Shown here piece by piece: positions 37,249 through 47,685 of a stretch of 64,000 nucleotides of DNA. Position numbers and translations under genes: made by a program. Under the pieces are notes generated by a model. It saw nothing but the letters and a program-made list of their open reading frames with translations. It was not told the origin of the DNA and did no database searches. The DNA comes from Lutraria lutraria (lineage: Eukaryota; Mollusca; Bivalvia; Venerida; Mactridae), in NCBI GenBank assembly GCA_964023205.1, contig OZ026847.1:34475913-34539912 (forward strand), written 5' to 3'. The number at the start of each line of letters is the position of its first letter. The first letter of the stretch is position 1.

Positions 37249-39418
37249 ATGAAATACGAAAGGCCAAGCTAAACCACAATAATATGTTAGCACAAATCTA
37301 ATTTCTTCTCCATCGTCATGGTGAACTTGTCTCAAATCGTTTATCTCCTCCAAATCAAGTTCATCCTTGCTTCACTGCAAGATGGTGATGACACTGTGAA
37401 AGATGAAATCACCAAATCAAACCTTCTGAATAATATTTGTCGGGATTAAACCCCAATTGATGAATAATTAGGTGCAAACTCTGCACAATGATGTGAATGT
37501 CATCAGCCCTGTCTTGGACCACATTACAATTACAACCTCTAAGATAGAGGATATTATATATTAATTTGAACTGTCCACTCTTCTGTGTGATTCTTTTACC
37601 AATCTCTGTTCCCTTCAGTTTTTCCTAGCTCATGGAAAGACACTTTTGTCACTGCTTGAAGCCATTCTCATGTTGGAAATTGTCAACCCATATCTCTACT
37701 CTCTACCATAGGGAAAGTTCTTGAAAGGGTAGTCTACAAGCATACCTTAAACCACAATAGTGACAATGATCTTCTCACCCTGCTTTAAATCAGGCTTTGT
37801 ACCTGGTGACTCAACAGTTAACATAAACCAACTGGCTTATCCATACAACTTCTTCATTGAGGCCGTCGATTCCAGACCTGTATTATGCGACATAAGCAAG
37901 GCTATTGACTGTGTTTCGCATCATACTTTCCTCTTCAGACTCAAACATTTTGGGATTACTGACAGTCTTTTTAATTGGTTCTCATCTGATCTAAGTGGCA
38001 GTCAGCAAAATTTTGTTCTGCCTGATGTTCAATCAGAATGGAATGATATTTAAGCTGGGATTCCACAGAAGTCAATTTTGGGTCCCCTTATTTTCTTGAT
38101 ATTTATTAGTGACATTGTTTCTGACACCAGGGCAAACGTCCGTCTACTTGCAGATGACAAGTCTTTACATAGTTTGCAGGGTTCCATTAACTGCTTCACA
38201 AGCACTGAATTCTGACCTACAAACAATATCTCTTGAATAAAATTTGTGCCATTTTAATAGGTTCATTTTTTAGGAGGTGAATTTGGATTTTTAAAAGTTG
38301 TTGTTTCTTAATTACAAACACCTCATTAAGATAGCATGTAGTACCCTTATTTTAAATTAAATTATAGATTTTATAAAGCTAAGGAAAAATCAACTGCCTA
38401 AATATTTCTACAAAACTTTCTTCTTATGCCAGTAGTTATTTCTACTAGGTAAAATGTTTGAATTGACGTGAATTATATTTACATTTTTGTCATATTTTTG
38501 TAATTGAAGTGTTCTTTTTTAAAGTTCTAGTTATGCCCCCATTTAAAAAAAGTGGAGGTATATATTGCTGGTTTGCTCATGTCCGTCTTTTTTGCTCGTT
38601 GGTAATCAAACCTTGTCTGGCCAATTCGACTGTTTTGGCCTCTTAGGTCTTCACTTGGTTTGAAGGTTGGTCAAATACAGATAGATGACCCCTGTTGATA
38701 AGGTCTATCAATAGGTCAAATGTCAACTATCCATTTGCCCTTTTTGGGGCATTGGTGTTTCACAAACACCTCATTAAGTGAGCGTTAAAGTGCCCTTATC
38801 TTAATTTAAGGTATACCAAATAACTTTTAAAAAATTAGGTAGTTGATTTTTCTGAGCTTTATTCTCTACGAGTATTTTTACAAAACTTTATTCTTATCCC
38901 AGTAGTTATTTCTTTTACTTCAAAAAGGTAAATGTCTTGAATTGGCATGAATTATATTTTTATTTTTGTGATATTTTTGTAATTGTAGGTTTCTTTTCAA
39001 ACTTCTAGTTATGCCCCCTTTTCATAGAAATGGGGGTATATATTGCTGGTTTGCTCATGTCCGTCTTTTTTGCTCGTTGGTAATCAAACCTTGTCTGGCC
39101 AAATCGACTGTTTTGGCCTCATAGGTCTTCACTTGGTTTGAAGGTTGGTCAAATACAGATAGATGACCCCTGTTGATAAGGTCTATCAATAGGTCAAAGG
39201 TCAACTATCCATTTGCCCTTTTTGGGGCATTGGTGTTTCCCAAACACCTCATTAAGTGAGCGTTTTATTACCTTTATTTTAACTTAAGATATATCAAATC
39301 ACTTAAAAAAACGTAGGTAGTTTATTTTTTCTTATGTTTATCAAAAAAGAAATAAAGCTGAGGAAAGATGGACTGCCCAACTAATTTGTACACCTTCGAA
39401 ACCAAACAGATTATGTTA
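37249..39418 (+). repeat. Array unit U12 (same type as U9)
   Basis: 2170 bp. Matches U9 at every diagnostic site, including the broken DR1 'aggtcaaatgtcaac' and 'ctaatttgta'. RT frame at 37760-38053. Confidence 0.9.
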
Positions 39419-41588
39419 ATGAAATACGAAAGGCCAAGCTAAACCACAATAATATGTTAGCACAAATCTAATTTCTTCTCCATCGTCATGGTGAACTTGT
39501 CTCAAATCTTTTATCTTCTCCAAATCAAGTTCATCCTTGCTTCACTGCAAGATGGTGATGACACTGTGGAAGATGAAATCACCAAATCAAACCTTCTGAA
39601 TAATATTTGTCGGGATTAAACCCCAATTGATGAATAATTAGGTGCAAACTCTGCACAATGATGTGAATGTCATCAGCCCTGTCTTGGACCACATTACAAT
39701 TACAACCTCTAAGATAGAGGATATTATATATTAATTTGAACTGTCCACTCTTCTGTGTGATTCTTTTACCAATCTCTGTTCCCTTCAGTTTTTCCTAGCT
39801 CATGGAAAGACACTTTTGTCACTGCTTGAAGCCATTCTCATGTTGGAAATTGTCAACCCATATCTCTACTCTCTACCATAGGGAAAGTTCTTGAAAGGGT
39901 AGTCTACAAGCATACCTTAAACCACAATAGTGACAATGATCTTCTCACCCTGCTTTAAATCAGGCTTTGTACCTTGTGACTCAACAGTTAACATAAACCA
40001 ACTGGCTTATCCATACAACTTCTTCATTGAGGCCGTCGATTCCAGACCTGTATTATGCGACATAAGCAAGGCTATTGACTGTGTTTCGCATCATACTTTC
40101 CTCTTCAGACTCAAACATTTTGGGATTACTGACAGTCTTTTTAATTGGTTCTCATCTGATCTAAGTGGCAGTCAGCAAAATTTTGTTCTGCCTGATGTTC
40201 AATCAGAATGGAATGATATTTAAGCTGGGATTCCACAGGAGTCAATTTTGGGTCCCCTTATTTTCTTGATATTTATTAGTGACATTGTTTCTGACACCAG
40301 GGCAAACGTCAGTCTACTTGCAGATGACAAGTCTTTACATAGTTTGCAGGGTTCCATTAACTGCTTCACAAGCACTGAATTCTGACCTACAAACAATATC
40401 TCTTGAATAAAATTTGTGCCATTTTAATAGGTTCATTTTTTAGGAGGTGAATTTGGATTTTTAAAAGTTGTTGTTTCTTAATTACAAACACCTCATTAAG
40501 ATAGCATGTAGTACCCTTATTTTAAATTAAATTATAGATTTTATAAAGCTAAGGAAAAATCAACTGCCTAAATATTTCTACAAAACTTTCTTCTTATGCC
40601 AGTAGTTATTTCTACTAGGTAAAATGTTTGAATTGACGTGAATTATATTTACATTTTTGTCATATTTTTGTTATTGAAGTGTTCTTTTTTAAAGTTCTAG
40701 TTATGCCCCCATTTAAAAAAAGTGGAGGTATATATTGCTGGTTTGCTCATGTCCGTCTTTTTTGCTCGTTGGTAATCAAACCTTGTCTGGCCAATTCGAC
40801 TGTTTTGGCCTCTTAGGTCTTCACTTGGTTTGAAGGTTGGTCAAATACAGATAGATGACCCCTGTTGATAAGGTCTATCAATAGGTCAAAGGTCAACTAT
40901 CCATTTGCCCTTTAGGGGGCATTGGTGTTTCACAAACACCTCATTAAGTGAGCGTTAAAGTGCCCTTATCTTAATTTAAGGTATACCAAATAACTTTTAA
41001 AAAATTAGGTAGTTGATTTTTCTGAGCTTTATTCTCTACGAGTATTTTTACAAAACTTTATTCTTATCCCAGTAGTTATTTCTTTTACTTCAAAAAGGTA
41101 AATGTCTTGAATTGGCATGAATTATATTTTTATTTTTGTGATATTTTTGTAATTGTAGGTTTCTTTTCAAACTTCTAGTTATGCCCCCTTTTCATAGAAA
41201 TGGGGGTATATATTGCTGGTTTGCTCATGTCCGTCTTTTTTGCTCGTTGGTAATCAAACCTTGTCTGGCCAAATCGACTGTTTTGGCCTCATAGGTCTTC
41301 ACTTGGTTTGAAGGTTGGTCAAATACAGATAGATGACCCCTGTTGATAAGGTCTATCAATAGGTCAAAGGTCAACTATCCATTTGCCCTTTTTGGGGCAT
41401 TGGTGTTTCCCAAACACCTCATTAAGTGAGCGTTTTATTACCTTTATTTTAACTTAAGATATATCAAATCACTTAAAAAAACGTAGGTAGTTTATTTTTT
41501 CTTATGTTTATCAAAAAAGAAATAAAGCTGAGGAAAGATGGACTGCCCAACTAATTTTTACACCTTCGAAACCAAACAGATTATGTTA
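39419..41588 (+). repeat. Array unit U13 (U10 type, switching near 40995)
   Basis: 2170 bp. Matches U10 through 'aacgtcagtct', 'ttttgttattg' and 'tttagggggc', then changes to 'aacttttaaa' and 'ggggcatt'. The switch marks the end of the copied trimer. RT frame at 39930-40223. Confidence 0.9.
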
Positions 41589-43258
41589 ATGTAATACGAA
41601 AGGCCAAGCTAAACCACAATAATATGTTAGCACAAATCTAATTTCTTCTCCATCGTCATGGTGAACTTGTCTCAAATCTTTTATCTTCTCCAAATCAAGT
41701 TCATCCTTGCTTCACTGCAAGATGGTGATGACACTGTGGAAGATGAAATCACCAAATCAAACCTTCTGAATAATATTTGTCGGGATTAAACCCCAATTGA
41801 TGAATAATTAGGTGCAAACTCTGCACAATGATGTGAATGTCATCAGCCCTGTCTTGGACCACATTACAATTACAACCTCTAAGATAGAGGATATTATATA
41901 TTAATTTGAACTGTCCACTCTTCTGTGTGATTCTTTTACCAATCTCTGTTCCCTTCAGTTTTTCCTAGCTCATGGAAAGACACTTTTGTCACTGCTTGAA
42001 GCCATTCTCATGTTGGAAATTGTCAACCCATATCTCTACTCTGTACCATAGGGAAAGTTCTTGAAAGGGTAGTCTACAAGCATACCTTAAACCACAATAG
42101 TGACAATGATCTTCTCACCCTGCTTTAAATCAGGCTTTGTACCTGGTGACTCAACAGTTAACATAAACCAACTGGCTTATCCATACAACTTCTTCATTGA
42201 GGCCGTCGATTCCAGACCTGTATTATGCGACATAAGCAAGGCTATTGACTGTGTTTCGCATCATACTTTCCTCTTCAGACTCAAACATTTTGGGATTACT
42301 GACAGTCTTTTTAATTGGTTCTCATCTGATCTAAGTGGCAGTCAGCAAAATTTTGTTCTGCCTGATGTTCAATCAGAATGGAATGATATTTAAGCTGGGA
42401 TTCCACAGAAGTCAATTTTGGGTCCCCTTATTTTCTTGATATTTATTAGTGACATTGTTTCTGACACCAGGGCAAACGTCCGTCTACTTGCAGATGACAA
42501 GTCTTTACATAGTTTGCAGGGTTCCATTAACTGCTTCACAAGCACTGAATTCTGACCTACAAACAATATCTCTTGAATAAAATTTGTGCCATTTTAATAG
42601 GTTCATTTTTTAGGAGGTGAATTTGGATTTTTAAAAGTTGTTGTTTCTTAATTACAAACACCTCATTAAGATAGCATGTAGTACCCTTATTTTAAATTAA
42701 ATTATAGATTTTATAAAGCTAAGGAAAAATCAACTGCCTAAATATTTCTACAAAACTTTCTTCTTATGCCAGTAGTTATTTCTACTAGGTAAAATGTTTG
42801 AATTGACGTGAATTATATTTACATTTTTGTCATATTTTTGTAATTGAAGTGTTCTTTTTTAAAGTTCTAGTTATGCCCCCATTTTAAAAAAGTGGAGGTA
42901 TATATTGCTGGTTTGCTCATGTCCGTCTTTTTTGCTCGTTGGTAATCAAACCTTGTCTGGCCAATTCGACTGTTTTGGCCTCTTAGGTCTTCACTTGGTT
43001 TGAAGGTTGGTCAAATACAGATAGATGACCCCTGTTGATAAGGTCTATCAATAGGTCAAAGGTCAACTATCCATTTGCCCTTTATGGGGTATTGGTGTTT
43101 CACAAACACCTCATTAAGTGAGCGTTAAAGTGCCCTTATTTTAATTTAAGGTATACCAAATACCTTAAATAAACTTATGTAGTTGATTTTTCTGAGCTTT
43201 ATTCTCTAAGGGTATTTTCACAAAACTTTGTTTTCTTCTAGTAGTTATTTTTGTTAGT
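41589..43258 (+). repeat. Array unit U14 (right edge, truncated)
   Basis: About 1670 bp. It starts 'atgtaatacg' (private change), has GFVPG at 42100-42393, 'cattttaaaaaagtgg' and 'tttatggggtattgg'. It loses similarity after 'ctttattctctaagggtatt' and passes into flanking copy A. The second ATGCCCCC element is absent. Confidence 0.88.
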
Positions 43259-43656
43259 TACAATGTCATGATTTGTTTAATAATGATATTAGGATAAAAC
43301 AGTATGTACCATCTTCACATAGGGAAAGCGACTCTTTTTCATTGGAGGTAGCTTAAAGCACATGATTAATAGGTTCCTTTCTTTACATGCCTACTTTTTA
43401 CATAATGAAAATCATTTTCATCAAACTCATACGAGTACATGAAGAAAATATTTTGTGGATCTGTCTTTCTGTACTGTTACCATTAAACTTGTGTACACCA
43501 AATGTTTTACTTCTTTGTGTCCAAAGAATGTTGTGGTATCATTAACTTAGTCAAGGGTTTGATATTCACAAAGTCAAAATGCTTTAATGGTACAACAGTG
43601 TAAAGCCTTCTCCTTCTGGTGGTCTCACTATGGTATTTCACTGACTGGATATATAC

Positions 43657-43815
43657 AGTGTAACTTCCATGAACGGTGACCTCTGAACTACAGCCACCTT
43701 CCTGTTACAGCCAGTATACTAACAACCCAGATTGAAGTTTTATTCTGTTTTCACCATCTCAGCAACAGTCACCTCCTGACAACAGCCATTCTTGTCCTTC
43801 TAATTGGTGGCTGTT
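43657..43815. repeat. MITE-like piece in copy A
   Basis: Starts 'cagtgtaacttccatgaac' after 'ata', contains 'ctacagccacc' and, inverted, 'ggtggctgttgta'. The same piece begins at 47520 in copy B. The end style resembles the CAGTGCAACCTC family. It sits inside the gene relic in both copies. Confidence 0.45.
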
Positions 43816-44095
43816 GTACGGTTAATGCATTATGGTCAATAATGTCTATGTTATTCACAGTGTTAATATTATGCAACAATAACAATACATTAAATGTATT
43901 CCTACTCTGACCAGTACAGCTGTCTGTGTAAAAGGTAACATGAGTGACACTGATTGGTAATGATTTAATGTATTTGAATAAGTGTGTTCCAATTTCACAG
44001 GATTCTCCCTTTCTTAATGATAGCAGGTGGCAGCTCTTGCTACATACTTGACTCATTGAAGTCTCCTGCCTGTTTAAAAGTATTGCGAAGAGCAT
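43769..44095 (-). pseudogene. Relic of an unrecognised protein with a DSCTGQSRN motif (copy A)
   Basis: The minus-strand frame reads GESCEIGTHLFKYIKSLP, then VTHVTFYTDSCTGQSRN, then LLLLHNINTVNNIDIIDH. I associate the pattern T-hYxDxCxGQxRN followed by a 'NIDVIDH'-like stretch with a family of uncharacterised, often repetitive and probably transposon-linked metazoan proteins; this is from memory and not verified. After IIDH the frame runs into the MITE-like piece, so the C-terminal part is lost. Whether the ATG at 44093-44095 is a true start cannot be told. Copy B holds a shorter relic of the same gene. Confidence 0.5.
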
Positions 44096-44201
44096 TTACC
44101 TTTTAGGGCAGTTTCAACTACTCAAAAAGAAAGACTTACAGTCACTTTCTAAGAAGTATGATCTTAAACATATTTCTTTCTTCTTTAGAGGGCTCAGTGC
44201 A

Positions 44202-44254
44202 ACACTGTCATAACTTGTTCTTATTTCAATATGAGTTATGACACTGTTGTGTTG
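44202..44254. other. Imperfect hairpin
   Basis: CAACACTGTCATAACT and, about 20 bases on, AGTTATGACACTGTTG form a 16-bp stem with one mismatch. It could be a MITE remnant or a structured RNA; nothing else supports either. Confidence 0.5.
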
Positions 44255-44339
44255 AAACCTAGAAATTTTGCTCTACATTTGTTCTATCATCTTCTGTATC
44301 ATTTGCAGATATGAAAGCTCTGGCATTCATATAGTATCA

Positions 44340-44584
44340 GACCCGCCTCTGTGGTGAAGTGGTTAAGGTTGTTGACTTCAAATCACTGTAACCTCTCACT
44401 GATACTAGAGGGTCGTGGGTTTGAGCCCAGCTTCTGATCATGTCTCTTTATGTGAGAAAGAAGGCAGTTGCTTAAAGAAGATGGGAATCTAGTACTGGCT
44501 GTTCACGGGAATGACAATCAGATGAACTGTCTGCCACATATGACTCTTGACTGTTGAAAAGAGGTGTAAAACTCAAATAGACAG
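44340..44584 (+). mobile_element. tRNA-Ser-like SINE, family 1, copy 1
   Basis: The head 'gtggtgaagtggttaagg' (box A), 'gttgacttcaaatca' and box B 'gggtttgagccc' resemble a serine tRNA. The body has 'tctctttatgtgagaaag', 'ggcagttgctta', 'gatggga' and ends 'ctgttgaaaagaggtgtaaa' and 'actcaaa'. Full-length relatives are at 52425-52673 and 60788-61028. Confidence 0.8.
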
Positions 44585-44599
44585 AACGTATCAAAGCCC

Positions 44600-45284
44600 A
44601 GTATGACTCAAAGTTCCCTTGTCTGTCTGCCTCAGATATTGTTTTCTTTACACTACACATTATTTAATGTGTTTGCTTTGCAGCAACTTTTTTCCCACTG
44701 ACACTTTTGTAAGACAGTTGCATAAATTATCAGTGCTTCTTGATATTTTTCATTTATTTATCTGGATCTGCTTTCATTTTCCTTTGAACAATTTATGAAT
44801 TTTGTATCAGAATCATAACTTGTTTTCAAGAATAATGTTATTTCTCTAATTCTCTTCTGACAAAATTAAACACTGTCAACACCAGACAATCAGAACATTA
44901 TTGATACAAAATTGAAATATAATATGACTTATAAACACCAATATTGTTTTTCAACTGGAATAACTCCTGATAACTACATGCATTAGACAAACATCTGTTA
45001 CTTAATTAATCACATCTTGAATTACCAAAATGTATGAAAAACACCTAAGTATTTCTGCATTTCTTACATGTTTTATTTGCATTTGTTGCAAACTGACTCT
45101 TAAAGAGTAACAAACAATGTTTTCTCTAAATGTCTTATAATTGTGCACATCCTGCAGAATGACTACAGCATTACCTATAAATTGGTATTTTCTAAAACGC
45201 TGTAAGTGCACATATGGCCTTTTGGCATTATTAATTCTTGTGTAAAAAAATCACTTACGACATTCTGGCAGTTAGTCCAACCCT
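44600..45284. other. Unassigned spacer between flank copies
   Basis: AT-rich, with no gene or repeat I can define. The short minus ORF at 45002-45211 shows nothing recognisable. Confidence 0.4.
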
Positions 45285-45780
45285 CAAACTATCCGTTTAC
45301 CTTTTAGGGGACATCGCTGTTTCCCAAACATCTCATAAAGATAGTGTTTTAGTACCTTTATTTAACTTAAGTTTAATAAAAACTTAGATTGCAGATATTT
45401 CCAAAGTTGATCACAAAACAAAGGTAAGGAATGCCTGAGTATTTTTATAAATTTTTTTTTTTTCCAGCAGTTATTTCTATTAGGTTAAATGTCTTTAATT
45501 GGCATGATTTGTATTTGTAATTTTGTCAAATTTTTGTAATCGTAGGGTTTCTGTTTTAAAGTTCTAGTTATGCCCCCACTTCAAAGGAATGGATGTATAT
45601 ATTGCTGGTTGACTCATGTCTGTATTTTTTGCTGTTGGTAAATAAATCAAACCTTGTCTGGCCAATTCGACTGTTTTGGCCTTTTCACTTGGTTTAAAGG
45701 TTGGTCAAATATAGATAGATGACCCCTTGTTGATAAGGTCTATCAATAGGTCAAAGGTCAACTATCCATTTGCCCTTTAG
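45285..45780. repeat. Diverged solo piece of the array tail
   Basis: Matches the tail half of an array unit: 'ggggacat' end, 'cccaaacatctcat', 'cagttatttct', 'ttctagttatgccccc' and 'attgctggtt' appear in order but with many substitutions and indels. An old solo copy outside the homogenised array. Confidence 0.75.
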
Positions 45781-45787
45781 GGGGCAT
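45570..45787. repeat. ATGCCCCC...GGGGGCAT element outside the array
   Basis: ATGCCCCC at 45570 and GGGGGCAT at 45780-45787, with 'ctggccaattcgactg', 'gataaggtctatcaatagg' and AGGTCAAAGGTCA between them. A diverged relative of the two copies in each array unit. Confidence 0.7.
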
Positions 45788-46316
45788 TGGTGTTTCACAC
45801 AAACACCTCATTAAGTCAGCGTCGTTTTAGTACTCTTATTTTAACTTAAGATATGTTAAATGACTTTAAAAAACTTAGGTAGTTGATTTTTTTCTTAGCT
45901 TTATTCTCTAAGAGTATTTTTACAAAACTTGATTCTTATCCCAACAGTTATTTCTATTAGGTATAATGTCTTGAATGTTCATGATTTGTATAATTATGGT
46001 GTTAGGATAAAATAGTACCATCTTCACATAGGGAAAGCATGTCCCATTTCTTTGTTGGAGGTATTGGTTGCTAAGTAGATAATGATCAGGCAGTTTTGAA
46101 GTTACAGGCATTCCTTTCATCAGTCTCATACTTGAAGAAGATATTTTGTGGATCTGTCTTTCAGTACTGTTACCATTTAACTTGTGTCCATCAAATGTTT
46201 TACCTCATTGAATGCAAAGAATTGTTGTGGCAATATTAACTTAGTCAAGGGTTTGATATCCACAAAGTCAAAATGCTTTAATGGCACAACTGTGTATGCA
46301 TGCATTCATCACTATA

Positions 46317-47502
46317 CGAGGGGCTATCCAAAAGTTCGTGGACAATGTTTATAAAATGAATATTTCACAACAGATCTTTCTGATATTTATTACATGCAAA
46401 TTTTAGTTCAATATGAGCCAGAATTCAAAATTTCATACAGAAAAAATGAAAAGTTACCATGCTATAAACAAACAAAGAACACCATGTCTGCAGATCTGCG
46501 GCCATTGTCAATAACGTCACGTCATAAACGTTAAAATGTGTCACACTTTACATGCATTTACGGTGGCACTTTACTCCATGAGAGAAAACTGCATCAAAGC
46601 AATCTTTCTCAATGGTGTACAAGTATGTCTGAGATGTTTTACGTAACTCATCAAAACTGTTGAAACGCCGTCCCTTTGAGCTCAGATTTCAACTGTGGAA
46701 ATAAGGCGAAATCATACGGATAAGATCAGGCGATGATATGGGAATGTTGAAGAATCTTAACTTCCACCTGAATCTTCATTGTTGTCTGTAACTCACTGGA
46801 CACATTTTCATGAAATATCATCTTGCCACAGTAACCATTCGATCACTATTTCATATGTAATGTTATGCAGCGGTCCCTGTTCACAACATAGTGAACAAGT
46901 TCAATGTCAGTTTTCCAGCTTTTGGTGATGCGTCATCCAGTGGTTGTGTCATCCCTAACCATCTCACGTCCTTTGCTAAACCTTATTGCAACTAGTGCAT
47001 GAATGAGCAAGCCACCTTACGCTTTCCGGAAGCTTCTGACATCAATTCCATATTCTGCGTTGGTGTTTTACCGAAATTGAAACAGAATTGTATGATCGCT
47101 TGTTGTTTCATCTTGTCAACAGACGTCATTTTGGCATAGTATGACGCTAGGATTAAGGCATGTTATTCACTGCTGACACACCCAAACATTGGTTTGAAAT
47201 GATGTCATTAATGGACAATAACGTCAAAATAACAAGGTTACATTTTAGTGCGTTTTTGATATTGCAAATGTTTGGGATTAGGTCTTAACAACAGAAAATA
47301 GTGAAGAATTTTGAGCTGCCGCACTAAACGGACACCAGTGTTGCCATAGTTACTACAATACCATAATTTTATTTGGATTGATAAAAGAAATGTGCAAATT
47401 GCAAACATTGAAATATAGTTTATCTGTTGCAAGTATTGGACTATTTAAACGTCAAATTTAGAAATTATTGAGGATGTCCACGAACTTTTGGATAGCCCCT
47501 CG
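46317..47502 (-). mobile_element. Mariner element, internally deleted, 28-bp perfect inverted ends
   Basis: The two 28-bp ends, starting CGAGGGGCTATCCAAAAGTT, are perfect inverted copies, flanked by TA at 46315-46316 and 47503-47504. The length of 1186 bp is normal for mariner, but the coding part is a relic (see 46548-47129). The perfect ends suggest recent activity or recent trans-mobilisation. The insertion splits flank copy B; copy A shows the site without it. Confidence 0.9.
46548..47129 (-). pseudogene. Mariner transposase relic
   Basis: On the minus strand from the ATG at 47129 it reads MKQQAIIQFCFNFGKTPTQ from residue 6 on, the start of a mariner helix-turn-helix N-terminus, followed by MSEASGKRK. 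Towards the other end it reads YDFALFPQLKSELKG and, in another frame, RRFNSFDELRKT, then YLYTIEKDCFDAVFSHG and a stop at 46548-46550, which is the C-terminal end of the mariner family. Only about 580 bp remain of the roughly 1 kb expected; the catalytic DDD core lies in the missing part and several frameshifts are present. Cut-and-paste activity would need a transposase from elsewhere. Confidence 0.8.
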
Positions 47503-47519
47503 TAGTAGTATAATTATAC

Positions 47520-47685
47520 AGTAGCCTTCATGAACGGTCACCACCGAGCTACAGCCACCTTCCTTTTAAACCCAGTATACTTGCAACCCAGATTGACATT
47601 TTACTCTATTTTCACTCTCTCAACAACAGTCACCTCTTTAGAACAGCCAATTTTGTCCTTCCCAACTGATGGCTGTTGTAGGGAG
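47520..47685. repeat. MITE-like piece in copy B
   Basis: Begins 'cagtagccttcatgaacgg' and includes 'gagctacagccaccttcc', 'aacaacagtcacctc' and 'gatggctgttgtagg'. Diverged match to 43657-43815. Confidence 0.45.

Larger units (their letters stand above)
11239..43258 (+). repeat. Macrosatellite: 15 head-to-tail units of about 2170 bp
   Basis: The same unit recurs from 11239 to 43258. The 97-codon RT frame starts at 13887, 16057, 18227, 20398, 22569, 24739, 26910, 29080, 31250, 33420, 35590, 37760, 39930 and 42100, a spacing of 2170 or 2171. Each unit has two parts. First comes about 985 bp of LINE reverse-transcriptase sequence, starting at 'atgaaatacg' and ending near 'gacctacaaacaatatctc'. 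Then about 1185 bp contains two diverged copies of an ATGCCCCC...GGGGGCAT element offset by about 478 bp. The units are nearly identical to one another except U0 at the left and the truncated U14 at the right. An assembly artefact in copy number is possible. Confidence 0.97.
43084..44095. repeat. Array-flank duplication, copy A
   Basis: In order: the array tail ('tcattaagtgagcg'), 'aggataaaacagta', 'atcttcacatagggaaagc', 'atattttgtggatctgtctt', 'acttagtcaagggtttgata', 'caaagtcaaaatgctttaat', a MITE-like piece (43657-43815) and a minus-strand gene relic. Copy B at 45781-47825 has the same landmarks in the same order, with many substitutions and a mariner insertion. A is the uninterrupted version. 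Confidence 0.8.

Noticed and set aside
13887..42393. Fourteen identical 97-codon ORFs as a multicopy gene family
   Set aside because: They are the longest open stretch of a truncated LINE RT. The frame resumes with motif B after the stop, the start is only the first in-frame ATG, and the flanks are non-coding repeat.
44341..44430. Functional tRNA genes at 44341, 52430, 57600 and 60790
   Set aside because: The heads have A and B boxes but cannot complete a cloverleaf, and each is followed by the same long SINE body and tail.
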